Position numbers and translations under genes: made by a program. This document shows, piece by piece, positions 10,241 through 18,708 of a stretch of 64,000 nucleotides of DNA; the first letter of the stretch is position 1, and the number at the start of each line of letters is the position of its first letter. This DNA comes from Methyloversatilis sp. (lineage in GTDB: Bacteria > Pseudomonadota > Gammaproteobacteria > Burkholderiales > Rhodocyclaceae), in assembly GCF_030696805.1 (NCBI RefSeq), contig NZ_JAUYRO010000095.1:1-64000 (forward strand), written 5' to 3'. The notes beneath the pieces were generated by a model. That model was not told the origin of the DNA. It searched no databases and worked only from the letters and a program-made list of their open reading frames with translations.

Positions 10241-11308
10241 ATGAACGATACCCATACCTCGCAGCGCCGCCTGGCGCTGGTGATTGACGCCGACAACGCC
10301 CAGCCGTCGCTGATCCAGCCTGTGCTGCTGGCCGCCGCGTCGCGCGGGCGCGTCACGGTGCGTCGCATCTACGGCGACTGGACCTCGCCCAACATGACCA
10401 GCTGGAAGGCACATCTGCTCGACCACTCGATCCGGCCGATCCAGCAGTTCCGCATCGTCGGAGGCAAGAATGCGACCGACAGCGCGATGATCATCGACGC
10501 GATGGATCTGCTGCACTCCGGCCTCGTCGATGGTTTCTGCATCGTGTCCAGCGACTCCGACTTCACCTCGCTGGCGCGCCGCATCCAGGAAAGCGGGCTT
10601 TTCGTCATGGGTGTCGGCCGGCGCACCACGCCGGTTGCCTTCCAGCGCGCCTGCGAAGAATTCGTGTTCACCGATGACATGCGCGCCGCACCCTCCGCCA
10701 CATCATCGTCATCGAAGCGACGTCCGGCTGACCGGAACGTGTCGGCGAGCCCGGCCGGCGCAGCGCCGGCACGCGCCGAGGCACCGCGCAAGGCGCGCAG
10801 CTACCAGCCCGACGCGCAGGTGCTCGAGCTGCTGTCGCAGGGCGTCCGTTCCGCCACCGACGAAGACACCGGCTGGGCCGGTATCGGGCGTGTCGGCCAG
10901 ATCGTGCGCCAGTACGAACCGGGCTTCAGCAACAAGGACTACGGACACGCCAGCCTGTCCGGTCTGCTGGAAAGCCGTCCCGAGCTGTTCCGCCTGCGCA
11001 AGGGCGACACCGGCCAGGCCCAGGTGCAGTTGATCGAAAAGCCGATCGAACGGGCGCCCGAACCCGCGGCGGACGACACCCCGAAGGCCGCAGCCCGGCC
11101 GCGGCGCAGCCGTCAGCCGCGCAACGCGCCGGCCGATGCAGGTGCTGCAGACAGCGTGGTCGTTGCGCCAGCGCCAGCGCCAGTCGCCGCCGACCCGGCG
11201 CCCGACGCGCCGACCGCCAGCGACGCCAAGGCCGTGAAGCCCCGCGCGCCGCGACGCGCCCGGGCGCGCAAGCCGGCGGCCGCGGCGACGCCGCAGGACG
11301 GCGAGTGA
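10241..11308 (+). CDS. NYN-domain protein with OST-HTH/LOTUS-like domain
   Basis: The protein has 355 residues. Residues about 8-150 form a NYN (PIN-like) nuclease domain: an opening A-L-V-I-D-A-D-N, then Y-G-D-W, then K-N-A-T-D-S-A-M and a C-I-V-S-S-D-S-D-F motif. These are the acidic positions expected to hold metal for RNA cleavage. Residues about 190-265 resemble an OST-HTH/LOTUS RNA-binding domain (L-L-S-Q-G-V-R-S-A-T with a later F-S-N-K-D-Y-G-H-A-S-L). The tail is Ala/Pro/Arg-rich and disordered, possibly for nucleic-acid contact. The family (LabA/DUF88-like) is common in bacteria and is thought to act in RNA turnover; the target is unknown. The start is taken at ATG 10241. Confidence 0.85.
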   Translation: MNDTHTSQRRLALVIDADNAQPSLIQPVLLAAASRGRVTVRRIYGDWTSPNMTSWKAHLLDHSIRPIQQFRIVGGKNATDSAMIIDAMDLLHSGLVDGFCIVSSDSDFTSLARRIQESGLFVMGVGRRTTPVAFQRACEEFVFTDDMRAAPSATSSSSKRRPADRNVSASPAGAAPARAEAPRKARSYQPDAQVLELLSQGVRSATDEDTGWAGIGRVGQIVRQYEPGFSNKDYGHASLSGLLESRPELFRLRKGDTGQAQVQLIEKPIERAPEPAADDTPKAAARPRRSRQPRNAPADAGAADSVVVAPAPAPVAADPAPDAPTASDAKAVKPRAPRRARARKPAAAATPQDGE

Positions 11309-11336
11309 GCGCAGCTGCAGCCGCGCGGGTCGACGG

Positions 11337-12113
11337 ATGAGGGCGGACCAGACGCTGGTGGCGCGCGGACTTGCGCGCTCGCGCACCGCCGCGCAGGCGA
11401 TGATCGCAGCCGGCCGTGTCGCGCTGCTGTCGGCTGCCGGTCGCATCATCGTGACCCGGCCGTCGCAGGACATTGCTGCGCACATCGAACTGGCCGTCGA
11501 AGCCAGCGAAGACGATCGTTTCGTGTCGCGTGGCGGCCTGAAGCTGGCCGGCGCACTGGAACACACCCGGCTGGTGGTGGCCGATGCGAGCTGTCTGGAT
11601 GTCGGGCAATCGACCGGCGGCTTCACCGATTGCCTGCTGCAGGCCGGTGCGGCGCGTGTGGTCGGTGTCGATGTCGGCCACGGTCAGCTCGATGCGCGGC
11701 TGCGCGGCGATGCGCGCATGACCTGCATCGAACACCTGAATGCCCGCACGCTCGATGCGGCCGCGCTCGGTCGTCACCTGCCCGACGGCGGCTTCGATCT
11801 GGTGGTGTGCGACGCCAGCTTCATTTCGTTGACACTGCTGCTGCCGCAATGGCCTTCGCTGCTCAAACCGGCCGGACAGGTGCTTGCATTGGTCAAGCCG
11901 CAGTTCGAACTCGGGCCGGATGCGCTCGGAAAGGGCGGCATCGTACGCGATGCGGCACAATATGCGGCCCTGGAGGTGCGTATGCGCACGTTCGCCGAGG
12001 CGAGCGGTCTCAATGCACTGGATTATTTCGACAGCCCGATCACCGGCGGTGACGGCAACCGCGAGTTCTTCATGTTCGCCATGAAGCCGCCCGGAACAGA
12101 CCACGATGAATGA
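11337..12113 (+). CDS. tlyA: TlyA family rRNA (cytidine-2'-O)-methyltransferase
   Basis: A 258-residue protein. Residues about 1-60 form an S4 RNA-binding domain beginning M-R-A-D-Q-T-L-V-A-R-G-L. This is followed by the conserved linker F-V-S-R-G-G-L-K-L and an FtsJ-type Rossmann methyltransferase with the SAM loop L-D-V-G-Q-S-T-G-G-F-T-D. Later come V-G-V-D-V-G-H-G-Q, V-C-D-A-S-F-I-S and L-V-K-P-Q-F-E. TlyA 2'-O-methylates 16S and/or 23S rRNA cytidines in ribosome maturation; older annotations call it haemolysin A. The gene overlaps metF by eight bases, so the two are probably co-translated. Confidence 0.9.
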   Translation: MRADQTLVARGLARSRTAAQAMIAAGRVALLSAAGRIIVTRPSQDIAAHIELAVEASEDDRFVSRGGLKLAGALEHTRLVVADASCLDVGQSTGGFTDCLLQAGAARVVGVDVGHGQLDARLRGDARMTCIEHLNARTLDAAALGRHLPDGGFDLVVCDASFISLTLLLPQWPSLLKPAGQVLALVKPQFELGPDALGKGGIVRDAAQYAALEVRMRTFAEASGLNALDYFDSPITGGDGNREFFMFAMKPPGTDHDE

Positions 12114-12945
12114 CTCGATCCCGCGCGTGTGCAGCGTTGAATTCTTTCCGCCCGCGACCGACGAGGGCGCAGAAAAACTGCGTGCCACGCGTCGTCAGCT
12201 GCGCCAGCTCAACCCGGCCTTCTTTTCGGTTACCTACGGCGCGGGCGGCACCACGCGCGACCGCACGCTTGAAACCGTGCTCGAAATGCAGGCCGAGGGC
12301 CTGAATGCGGCGCCGCACCTGTCCTGCATCGGGTCGACGCGCGACAACATCCGCCAGCTGCTGCAGCGCTATCAGGCCGAAGGCATCCACCACATGGTGG
12401 CGTTGCGCGGCGATCTGCCGTCCGGCGTAGTCGATCCGGGCGATCTGCGCTACGCCAACGAACTGGTCGAATTCGTGCGCGCCGAAACCGGCGACTGGTT
12501 CCACATCGAAGTGGCGGCCTACCCGGAAGTGCATCCGCAGGCGCGCAGCGCCGAAAAGGACCTGCAGGCTTTCGTTGGCAAGATGAAGGCGGGTGCCGAT
12601 TCGGCCATCACGCAATACTTCTACAACACCGACGCCTACTTCGCCTTCGTCGACGATGCGCGCGCGATGGGTGTCAATGCGCCGATCTATCCGGGCATCA
12701 TGCCGATCGCCAATTTCTCGAAGATTTCGCGCTTCTCCGAAGCCTGCGGCGCGGAAATTCCACGCTGGATGCGGCGCAAGTTCGAAGGTTTCGGCGACGA
12801 CGCGGCCTCGGTCCGCGCCTACGGGCTGGACGTGATCACCACGCAGTGCGAACGCCTGCTGGCCGGCGGTGCTCCCGGCCTCCACTTCTACACGCTGAAC
12901 CAGGCCGGGCTCACCTCGACCATCTGGCAGCGGCTCGGTCTCTGA
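12106..12945 (+). CDS. metF: 5,10-methylenetetrahydrofolate reductase
   Basis: A 279-residue FAD-dependent TIM-barrel enzyme with the family's usual length. Recognisable segments are the N-terminal S-V-E-F-F-P-P, S-V-T-Y-G-A-G-G-T-T-R, H-L-S-C-I-G-S, A-L-R-G-D-L-P, and I-T-Q-Y-F-Y-N-T-D-A-Y near residue 165. It reduces methylene-tetrahydrofolate to methyl-tetrahydrofolate for methionine synthesis. In a methylotroph it also draws on the C1-folate pool that N-methylglutamate oxidation would feed. The start overlaps the end of tlyA by eight bases. Confidence 0.96.
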   Translation: MNDSIPRVCSVEFFPPATDEGAEKLRATRRQLRQLNPAFFSVTYGAGGTTRDRTLETVLEMQAEGLNAAPHLSCIGSTRDNIRQLLQRYQAEGIHHMVALRGDLPSGVVDPGDLRYANELVEFVRAETGDWFHIEVAAYPEVHPQARSAEKDLQAFVGKMKAGADSAITQYFYNTDAYFAFVDDARAMGVNAPIYPGIMPIANFSKISRFSEACGAEIPRWMRRKFEGFGDDAASVRAYGLDVITTQCERLLAGGAPGLHFYTLNQAGLTSTIWQRLGL

Positions 12946-12961
12946 GGCTCGTCATCACATC

Positions 12962-13399
12962 ATGCGCATCTTTTCCGTCCTTGCCCTGATCATCGCGCTG
13001 TTCGGCGGCTACACCTGGATCGTGCTCAGCTGGAGCTACTCGACCGGCGAGCGCGCCGGCTACGTGCAGAAATTTTCCAACAAGGGCTGGTTCTGCAAGA
13101 CCTGGGAAGGCGAACTGGCCATGGTGACCATGCCCGGCACACTGACCGAAAAGTTCGAATTCAGCGTGCGCGATGCCCAGGTCGCGAAGCAGCTCAACGA
13201 AAGCATGGGCCAGCGCGTGTCGCTGCACTACGAGCAGCACGTCGGCGTGCCGACCAACTGCTTCGGCGAAACCCAGTATTACGTCAGTTCGGTGCGCGTG
13301 GTCGAGGCGACCGAGGTGGAGCGCCGGATGATGCAGCAGGCGCCGATCACTGCCCCGGCGCCCGCTCCTGCGGCCGCCCCGTCTGTGCCGGCGCAGTGA
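12962..13399 (+). CDS. Membrane-anchored conserved hypothetical protein
   Basis: A 145-residue protein with one N-terminal hydrophobic helix (residues about 4-25) followed by a periplasmic domain. The domain contains G-W-F-C-K-T-W-E-G-E-L, an R-V-S-L-H-Y-E-Q-H segment and a second cysteine in P-T-N-C-F-G-E-T, so a disulfide between the two cysteines is possible. The tail is Ala/Pro-rich. Similar short proteins are annotated as hypothetical in related bacteria; I know no function. The stop overlaps the start of the downstream MFS gene (GTGA), so it is probably translationally coupled. Confidence 0.7.
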   Translation: MRIFSVLALIIALFGGYTWIVLSWSYSTGERAGYVQKFSNKGWFCKTWEGELAMVTMPGTLTEKFEFSVRDAQVAKQLNESMGQRVSLHYEQHVGVPTNCFGETQYYVSSVRVVEATEVERRMMQQAPITAPAPAPAAAPSVPAQ

Positions 13400-14577
13400 C
13401 CGGTTCGCCGCGCGGGCTGGCCTTCCTGCTGGCCGGCCTGTCTGCCATCGGTCCGTTCGCGATCGACACCTATCTGCCGGCCTTCCCCGCGATCGCCGCC
13501 GATCTGGGCGCGACGCCGGTCCAGGTGCAGCAGACGCTCACCGTCTATCTCGGCTTCTTCGCGCTGATGACCTTGTGGCACGGCGCACTGGCCGATGCGC
13601 TGGGCCGGCGCCGCGTGGTGCTGTGGATGATGGCGATGTTCTTCGCCACCTCGGTCGGCTGCGCCATGGCGACCAGTATCGAACAACTCTGGCTGGCGCG
13701 CGCGCTGGCCGGCATGTGCGCCGGTGCCGGCATGGTGATCGGTCGCGCCATCGTGCGCGACCTGTTTGAAGGTGCGCAGGCGCAGCGGCTGATGAGCACC
13801 ATCCAGCTGCTGTTCGCGCTGGCGCCAGCGGCCGCGCCCATCATCGGCGGTTGGGTGTTCGGCCTGTTCGGCTGGCGCTCCACGTTCTGGTTTCTTGCCG
13901 CCTACGCCGCGGTGCTGTGGGTCGCCTGTTTCATCTGGCTGCCGGAAACGCTGGATCCGGCGCATCGGCGCAGCCTGCATCCGGTCAAGCTGGGGCGCGA
14001 CTACGCGCACATGTTTGCCCATCCAGCGCTGATTGCGCTGGTGCTCGCGGTGTCGATGAATTTCGCCGGCTTCTTTCTGTACGTGCTGTCGGCGCCCGCT
14101 TTCCTGATGGACCACCTCGGCGTATCGCCGCAAGGCTTCGCCTGGCTGTTCGGCCCGACCGTGGCCGGCATGATGACCGGCTCGTGGATCTCCCGCCGGC
14201 TGGCCGGACACATGGCGCCGATGGTGCAGCTCAAGCTGGCCTACAGCATCATGATCGCGGCCGCCTTCGCCAATGTCGCCCTCAATCTGGCGACCACGGC
14301 CAGTCTGCCCTGGGCAGTGCTGCCGATCGCGCTGTACAACATCGGCCAGGCGATCGCGATGCCCGTGCTGTCGCTGCTGGCGCTCGACCTGTTTCCGAAG
14401 TCGCGCGGCATGGTGTCCAGCTGTCAGGGCTTTGCCCAGTCGCTGACCAATGCGCTGGCCGCAGGGCTGATCGTCCCGCTGCTGTGGGGTGAACCGCTGC
14501 ATCTGGCGGTCGGCATGGCCGGCTTCATCATCGTCGGCTGGCTGGCCTGGATGCGCTACCGCTCGCTGCAGACCTGA
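13396..14577 (+). CDS. Bcr/CflA family multidrug efflux MFS transporter
   Basis: The protein has 393 residues with about twelve hydrophobic helices. The start is the GTG at 13396, which overlaps the previous stop as GTGA. The first helix contains A-I-D-T-Y-L-P-A-F-P, a hallmark of the Bcr/CflA family. Loop 2-3 has G-x-L-A-D-A-L-G-R-R-R, the MFS motif A, and helix 4-5 has G-A-G-M-V-I-G-R-A-I-V-R-D. Proton-driven efflux of drugs or small metabolites is the family function; the substrate here is unknown. Confidence 0.9.
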   Translation: MTGSPRGLAFLLAGLSAIGPFAIDTYLPAFPAIAADLGATPVQVQQTLTVYLGFFALMTLWHGALADALGRRRVVLWMMAMFFATSVGCAMATSIEQLWLARALAGMCAGAGMVIGRAIVRDLFEGAQAQRLMSTIQLLFALAPAAAPIIGGWVFGLFGWRSTFWFLAAYAAVLWVACFIWLPETLDPAHRRSLHPVKLGRDYAHMFAHPALIALVLAVSMNFAGFFLYVLSAPAFLMDHLGVSPQGFAWLFGPTVAGMMTGSWISRRLAGHMAPMVQLKLAYSIMIAAAFANVALNLATTASLPWAVLPIALYNIGQAIAMPVLSLLALDLFPKSRGMVSSCQGFAQSLTNALAAGLIVPLLWGEPLHLAVGMAGFIIVGWLAWMRYRSLQT

Positions 14578-14998
14578 CGGTCCGTATCCGCCGTCCTCTG
14601 GGAGCGGCCCTTGTGGGATCGCCGCTCCCACCGCCCATAGAACCTCTGCTGCGCCAAGCCCGGCGCTCAGAGCCAGGTCGCGGTCTTCAGCTCACCGCTC
14701 CCACAGCCAGAGCCTCGTCCGCTGCGCCAACGATATGCGCACTCGCTTGGGTCACCGACAGTGCGCGCGCACCACTCGCGATTTATTCCCGGCTCGGCAC
14801 CGGTTCGGTGCATCGCCAGCGGTGAATACAAAGCCCTCAAACTTTCAATTGGATAGAGTCGAAAAAGCATCGCAAGTCGCGGAAAGAAAGGGATTTCAAG
14901 CTGTGGACCGGTTTGTGCTATGCCTACACGTCCTTACAAAAAAGGATGAAAAACAGCGTTGCCCGTAATCAACCGTTCTATCTAGGAGAGGTCCCCTG
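14578..14998. other. Intergenic region with repeat, upstream of the amidase-dockerin gene
   Basis: About 420 bases without a supportable gene. The left part holds the TGTGGGAGCGGC-type repeat and further half-copies to about 14710. The right part (14820-14980) is AT-rich compared with its surroundings and probably contains the promoter of the amidase gene; I could not pick out convincing -35 and -10 boxes. A TAGGAGAGG ribosome-binding site lies just before 14999. Confidence 0.5.
14599..14630. repeat. Dispersed palindromic repeat, second copy
   Basis: TGGGAGCGGC (14599-14608) and GCCGCTCCCA (14621-14630) form inverted arms around a 12-base loop that itself contains TTGTGGGA. The unit is the same as at 10121 and 17480, and it follows the stop of the MFS gene by about 20 bases. 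Shorter fragments (CCGCTCCCACAG) recur near 14695. Confidence 0.7.
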
Positions 14999-16798
14999 AT
15001 GAAGAGAAAGATATTGGCAACTGCGATGGCGCTGGTCGGCAATGTGGCCGCATTCAACGCCCTGGCGCAAACCGCGCCGAAGCAGTTCAGTCTGATCGAG
15101 GCAACGGTGCCGCAAATTCAGGAAGCCTTCCACTCGAGGCTTCTGTCTGCAGAACAACTCATCAACATGTATCTGGCACGCGTGGCCAAGTACGACGACG
15201 CTGGTCCGAAGCTCAATTCCTACATCTATGTCAATCCGCAGGCAGCTGCCACCGCAAAAGCGATGGACGAAGCCCGCTTCGTGCCCGGCACGCCGATCGG
15301 ACCGCTGTACGGCGTGCCCATCCTGTTGAAGGACATCATCGACACCGACGACCAGCCGACCACCGGCGGTGCCGTCGCGCTGAAGGATTCGATTCCGCTG
15401 GACGACGCCTTCATCACCAAGAAGCTGCGCGACGCTGGCGCCATCATCATCGGCAAGGCGACGCTGAGCGAATTCGCCAACTTCATGACCAGCGGCGGTG
15501 TGTCAGGCTTCAGCAATCTGGGGGGCTACGGCTACAACCCTTACGACACGCGTCCGTCGCTCACCAATCCGGATGGCCGACCGTTGCTCAACCCGAGCGG
15601 CTCCAGTTCCGGTTCGGGCATTGCGGCAGCCGCCAATCTGGTGGCGCTGACCATCGGTACCGAAACATCGGGCTCCATCCTGAGCCCGGCCAACGCCAAC
15701 GGTATCGTCGGCATCAAGCCAACCGTCGGTCTGGTCAGTCGTGACGGCATCATCCCGATCACGGCCGATCAGGACACCGCCGGTCCGATGACCCGCACGG
15801 TGACCGATGCCGCCATCGTGCTCGGCGTAATTGCCGGTTACGACCCGACCGACCCGGCGACACTGGAATGTCTGGAGCCGGGCAACTGCTTCAGCGACTA
15901 CACGCCCTTCCTGAAGGCAGACGGTCTGGCCGGTGCCCGCATCGCGGTGCCACCGTTCCCGAACAATCGTGCCGACATCATGAACGCCGCGATCGCCAAG
16001 ATGGAGGCGCTGGGCGCGACGGTGGTCAGGATTCCGGCTGTGACCTTCCCGAGCACCCCCGGCGTGCTGAACTACGGCCAGAAGCGCGACGTGAACGCCT
16101 ATTTCGACACGCTGCCCGACAGCTTTCCGATTCAGTCGCTGGCTGACCTCATCGCGTTCAATGCCGAACCGCCGGCGCCGCTGACCACGGCCGACACCAT
16201 CAAGTACGGTCAGACAACGTTCATCTCGTCGAACAACCTCGACATCAGCCCGGACAGCGCCGACACGCTGAACTATCAGACCAACTTCGCCAACGGCATC
16301 AGCCGCTCGCGCACTGCGATCAACAATGCGCTGAACGGTCCGGACGGTGAAGAGGGTACGGCCGATGATTTCGACGCCATCTTCTATTCGGGCAGCGGCA
16401 GCGCTGGCACCTGGGCACGCGCCGGCTACCCGAGCATCGTCATTCCGTACGGCTCGGTCATTTCGAACGACGTGCCGATTCCCGCCGGTGTGTCGTTTGC
16501 CGGTCGTCGTTTCGGCGAGCCGCGGCTGATCGAACTGGCCTACGCACTCGAACAGGCCACCCAGGGACGCTTCGTGCCGCCGAGTGCGCCGCCGCTGCCG
16601 ACCGACGTGGTGCTGCGCGGCGACATCGACGGCGACGGCAAGGTGAACAGCAAGGATGTGATGGCCGCCTCGCGCCGGCTGAACCAGCCTGCGACCGGCC
16701 CTTACGACAAGGCCGACATCAATGGCGACGGCAAGATCACGGCGCTGGACACGCGCCTGATCACGAATCTGTGCAGCAAGCCGCGCTGCGCACTTTGA
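14999..16798 (+). CDS. Secreted amidase-signature enzyme with C-terminal dockerin-like module
   Basis: The protein has 599 residues with a signal peptide (1-23, ending A-L-A-Q). The amidase-signature domain shows the catalytic lysine in G-V-P-I-L-L-K-D (Lys111), the Ser-rich loop G-S-S-S-G-S-G (201-207, cis-serine about Ser202) and the nucleophile in G-T-E-T-S-G-S (Ser226), followed by G-I-K-P-T-V-G. It should hydrolyse an amide in the periplasm or outside the cell; the substrate is unknown. The last 64 residues hold two 12-residue EF-hand-like calcium loops, DIDGDGKVNSKD (542-553) and DINGDGKITALD (573-584), spaced as in type I dockerins. The next gene encodes a cohesin-like protein, which implies a dockerin-cohesin partnership. 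An extended RBS (TAGGAGAGG) precedes the start. Confidence 0.88.
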   Translation: MKRKILATAMALVGNVAAFNALAQTAPKQFSLIEATVPQIQEAFHSRLLSAEQLINMYLARVAKYDDAGPKLNSYIYVNPQAAATAKAMDEARFVPGTPIGPLYGVPILLKDIIDTDDQPTTGGAVALKDSIPLDDAFITKKLRDAGAIIIGKATLSEFANFMTSGGVSGFSNLGGYGYNPYDTRPSLTNPDGRPLLNPSGSSSGSGIAAAANLVALTIGTETSGSILSPANANGIVGIKPTVGLVSRDGIIPITADQDTAGPMTRTVTDAAIVLGVIAGYDPTDPATLECLEPGNCFSDYTPFLKADGLAGARIAVPPFPNNRADIMNAAIAKMEALGATVVRIPAVTFPSTPGVLNYGQKRDVNAYFDTLPDSFPIQSLADLIAFNAEPPAPLTTADTIKYGQTTFISSNNLDISPDSADTLNYQTNFANGISRSRTAINNALNGPDGEEGTADDFDAIFYSGSGSAGTWARAGYPSIVIPYGSVISNDVPIPAGVSFAGRRFGEPRLIELAYALEQATQGRFVPPSAPPLPTDVVLRGDIDGDGKVNSKDVMAASRRLNQPATGPYDKADINGDGKITALDTRLITNLCSKPRCAL

Positions 16799-16826
16799 TC
16801 ACTCATAGACACGGGACCTGAACATC

Positions 16827-17384
16827 ATGAAATTCGTCAATGCATTGCTTGCTTCAGCTCTGCTGGCCACGGGAGCCGCGCAGGCCCAGGTGGTCACCGC
16901 CGTGCCGTCCTCGTCGGAAGTCGCCGTCGGCGACTTCTTCACCGTCGATCTGATCGTATCCGGTCTGGCGGATGCCACCGTCGGCAGCTTCGACTTCGAC
17001 TTCATCTACGACCCGTTCGTGATGACGTCGTATGGCGTTGTTTTCGGTGAAGGGCTGGACGTGCTCAGTCTGGGTTCGCTGTTTTCGGCGTCGTCTGCGC
17101 CCGGCCTGATCAACATCTTCCAGTCGTCGTTCGACTCGATCGAAGACCTGATCGCGCTGCAGCCGGACACGTTCACGCTGGCGACGCTGTCGTTCAAGGC
17201 AATCAGCCTGGGCAGCAGTTCGCTGGAAGTGTTCGTGAACGCGATCGGCGACGCCGAAGGCATGGCGCTGCCGGTCGAACTGGGCGCCGGCATGGTGACC
17301 GCGGTGCCTGAGCCGCAGACCTACGCCTTGCTGCTGGCCGGTCTGGGCCTGATCGCCCTGTCCGCCCGCCGCCGTCGCGGCTGA
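16827..17384 (+). CDS. Cohesin-like PEP-CTERM protein
   Basis: A 185-residue exported protein, 28 bases after the amidase-dockerin gene and so probably co-transcribed. Residues 1-20 are a signal peptide (A-A-Q-A). Residues about 24-150 look like a cohesin-type beta-sandwich: V-A-V-G-D-F-F-T-V-D-L-I-V-S-G-L, then F-D-F-D-F-I-Y-D-P, and later A-T-L-S-F-K-A. The C-terminus (158-185) is a PEP-CTERM signal, V-P-E-P-Q-T-Y-A-L-L-L-A-G-L-G-L-I-A followed by four arginines among small residues. It would be sorted by exosortase and could hold the dockerin-bearing amidase at the surface. The cohesin assignment is from pattern only; the PEP-CTERM signal is clear. Confidence 0.82.
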   Translation: MKFVNALLASALLATGAAQAQVVTAVPSSSEVAVGDFFTVDLIVSGLADATVGSFDFDFIYDPFVMTSYGVVFGEGLDVLSLGSLFSASSAPGLINIFQSSFDSIEDLIALQPDTFTLATLSFKAISLGSSSLEVFVNAIGDAEGMALPVELGAGMVTAVPEPQTYALLLAGLGLIALSARRRRG

Positions 17385-17408
17385 ACTTTCGCGTCCTGCA
17401 GTGTGAAA

Positions 17409-17442
17409 AGCCCCCCGTGCCGCAAGGCCGGGGGGCTTTTTT
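17409..17442 (+). terminator. Rho-independent terminator after the cohesin-like gene
   Basis: AGCCCCCC (17409-17416) pairs with GGGGGGCT (17430-17437), with the loop GTGCCGCAAGGCC able to extend the stem, followed by a run of T. It lies 25 bases past the stop and ends the amidase/cohesin transcript. The preceding A-run makes it potentially bidirectional. Confidence 0.92.
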
Positions 17443-17479
17443 CTTTGCGATGCTGCGCGGTCCATTTGGGGGCGGCCCC

Positions 17480-17514
17480 TGTGGGAGCGGCTCCCACAAG
17501 AAGCGGCTCCCACA
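17480..17514. repeat. Dispersed palindromic repeat, third copy
   Basis: TGTGGGAG (17480-17487) and CTCCCACA (17491-17498) form a tight inverted repeat with loop CGG; a second copy of GCGGCTCCCACAAG follows directly. It sits between the terminator of the cohesin-like gene and the end of the oppositely oriented HDOD gene. It is the same family as the units at 10121 and 14599. Confidence 0.75.
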
Positions 17515-17571
17515 AGAGAGGCGGCTCGGCAAGCAGTGGATCGCCCCTTCCTGTCGCCCATCCAGCGCCGG

Positions 17572-18708
17572 TCAGAACTCCAGTGTGTCGGCGAACTTAA
17601 GCGCCGACATCTGCGCGCGATTGACCTGAATGGCGTCCAGGCCGAGCGAGTGCGTCAGCTCGCGCAGCGCACCAGCCGACACATCCTCGCAGGCGCGCGC
17701 CAGTTTCAGGAAGGGCGTGTAGGCGCCGTCGTTGCCGAGCAACGCGTCGGTGATCGGGTCGGGCAGCGTCATTTCTTCGAGCACGGCATCCATCGGTGCG
17801 CCGAGCAGCTTGTCGAGCAGCGAAAAGGCGCCGGTGATGAACAGGTTGTCGTGCTCCTCGCGCGGAAAGAACTCCGCGCCGAGCACTTCCATCAGCCGGC
17901 CGCGCGCAATCGCCGCCTGCATCAATGCCGGTGCCGACGGGTCCTTGCCGGCGGTGACCAGCAGCAGCGACAGCCACTTGTTCAGCTTTTCATAGCCGAG
18001 GATGACCACCGCGTGGCGGAAGGACTGCACCTGACACATCAGGCCGAAACCGGCCGAATTGATGTAGCGCAGCAGCTTGAACGACAGCGCCACGTCCTGC
18101 TTCAGGGCATCCTCGATCTGTTTGGGGTCGGCGTTGCGGCGCACCAGATTGAGCACGCGCACGATCTGCGCGTGCGCCGGGGCCAGCTTTTTCGCCGTGG
18201 TCTGGTTGGCCTTGAAGAACCAGCCCGTCGCGCCGCCGTAGCCGGCCTTGATCGCGGCGTCGAACGCCAGCGGATCGGCCACCCCGGTGGCGAGAAGGAT
18301 GCCGGGCACGCGGATGGTGACCGGCTGCACCCGCGCGTCCGCCATGACGAAGCGAAAGCCGAGGCCGGACGGCAGTTCGGTGCCCACCTTGTAGTCGCCC
18401 AGCACCAGCGGTACGCCGGCCTGCGCGAGCTGCAGCACCGCCTCTGCGCAGGCCGGATCGGCAAGTTGCACCGCGCCGACTTCCATCATGGCTCCTTCCG
18501 GCGCGATCCAGTCGGCCAGACTGGCGTCGGGTGCGCAGCCGGCGAGGCTGACGAACACCGGGCGAGCCGGCGGCCAGTCTTCGCCGATGGCGTCCAGCGC
18601 CGCCACGGCGTCGCCGCAGGCGGGCGCATGCACGCGCAGCCGGGTGGCCGTGATCGCGCGCTGCTTGTTGATGACCGGTTCGCGGGTGAAGAAGACGTCC
18701 TGGCTCAT
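17572..18708 (-). CDS. EAL-HDOD family signalling protein
   Basis: A 378-residue protein starting at 18708 (MSQDVFFTRE). The N-terminal 180 residues resemble the degenerate EAL half of YuxH-type proteins: F-T-R-E-P-V-I-N-K opens the domain and V-P-L-V-L-G-D-Y-K-V-G-T-E-L lies in the middle, without an intact E-A-L or the usual metal-binding residues. The C-terminal half is an HDOD domain, containing L-S-F-K-L-L-R-Y-I-N-S-A-G-F and A-V-V-I-L-G. Such proteins are regulatory, probably through protein contacts, and are not expected to hydrolyse cyclic di-GMP. The start overlaps the stop of the upstream reductase gene by four bases (ATGA). Confidence 0.85.
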   Translation of the reverse strand: MSQDVFFTREPVINKQRAITATRLRVHAPACGDAVAALDAIGEDWPPARPVFVSLAGCAPDASLADWIAPEGAMMEVGAVQLADPACAEAVLQLAQAGVPLVLGDYKVGTELPSGLGFRFVMADARVQPVTIRVPGILLATGVADPLAFDAAIKAGYGGATGWFFKANQTTAKKLAPAHAQIVRVLNLVRRNADPKQIEDALKQDVALSFKLLRYINSAGFGLMCQVQSFRHAVVILGYEKLNKWLSLLLVTAGKDPSAPALMQAAIARGRLMEVLGAEFFPREEHDNLFITGAFSLLDKLLGAPMDAVLEEMTLPDPITDALLGNDGAYTPFLKLARACEDVSAGALRELTHSLGLDAIQVNRAQMSALKFADTLEF

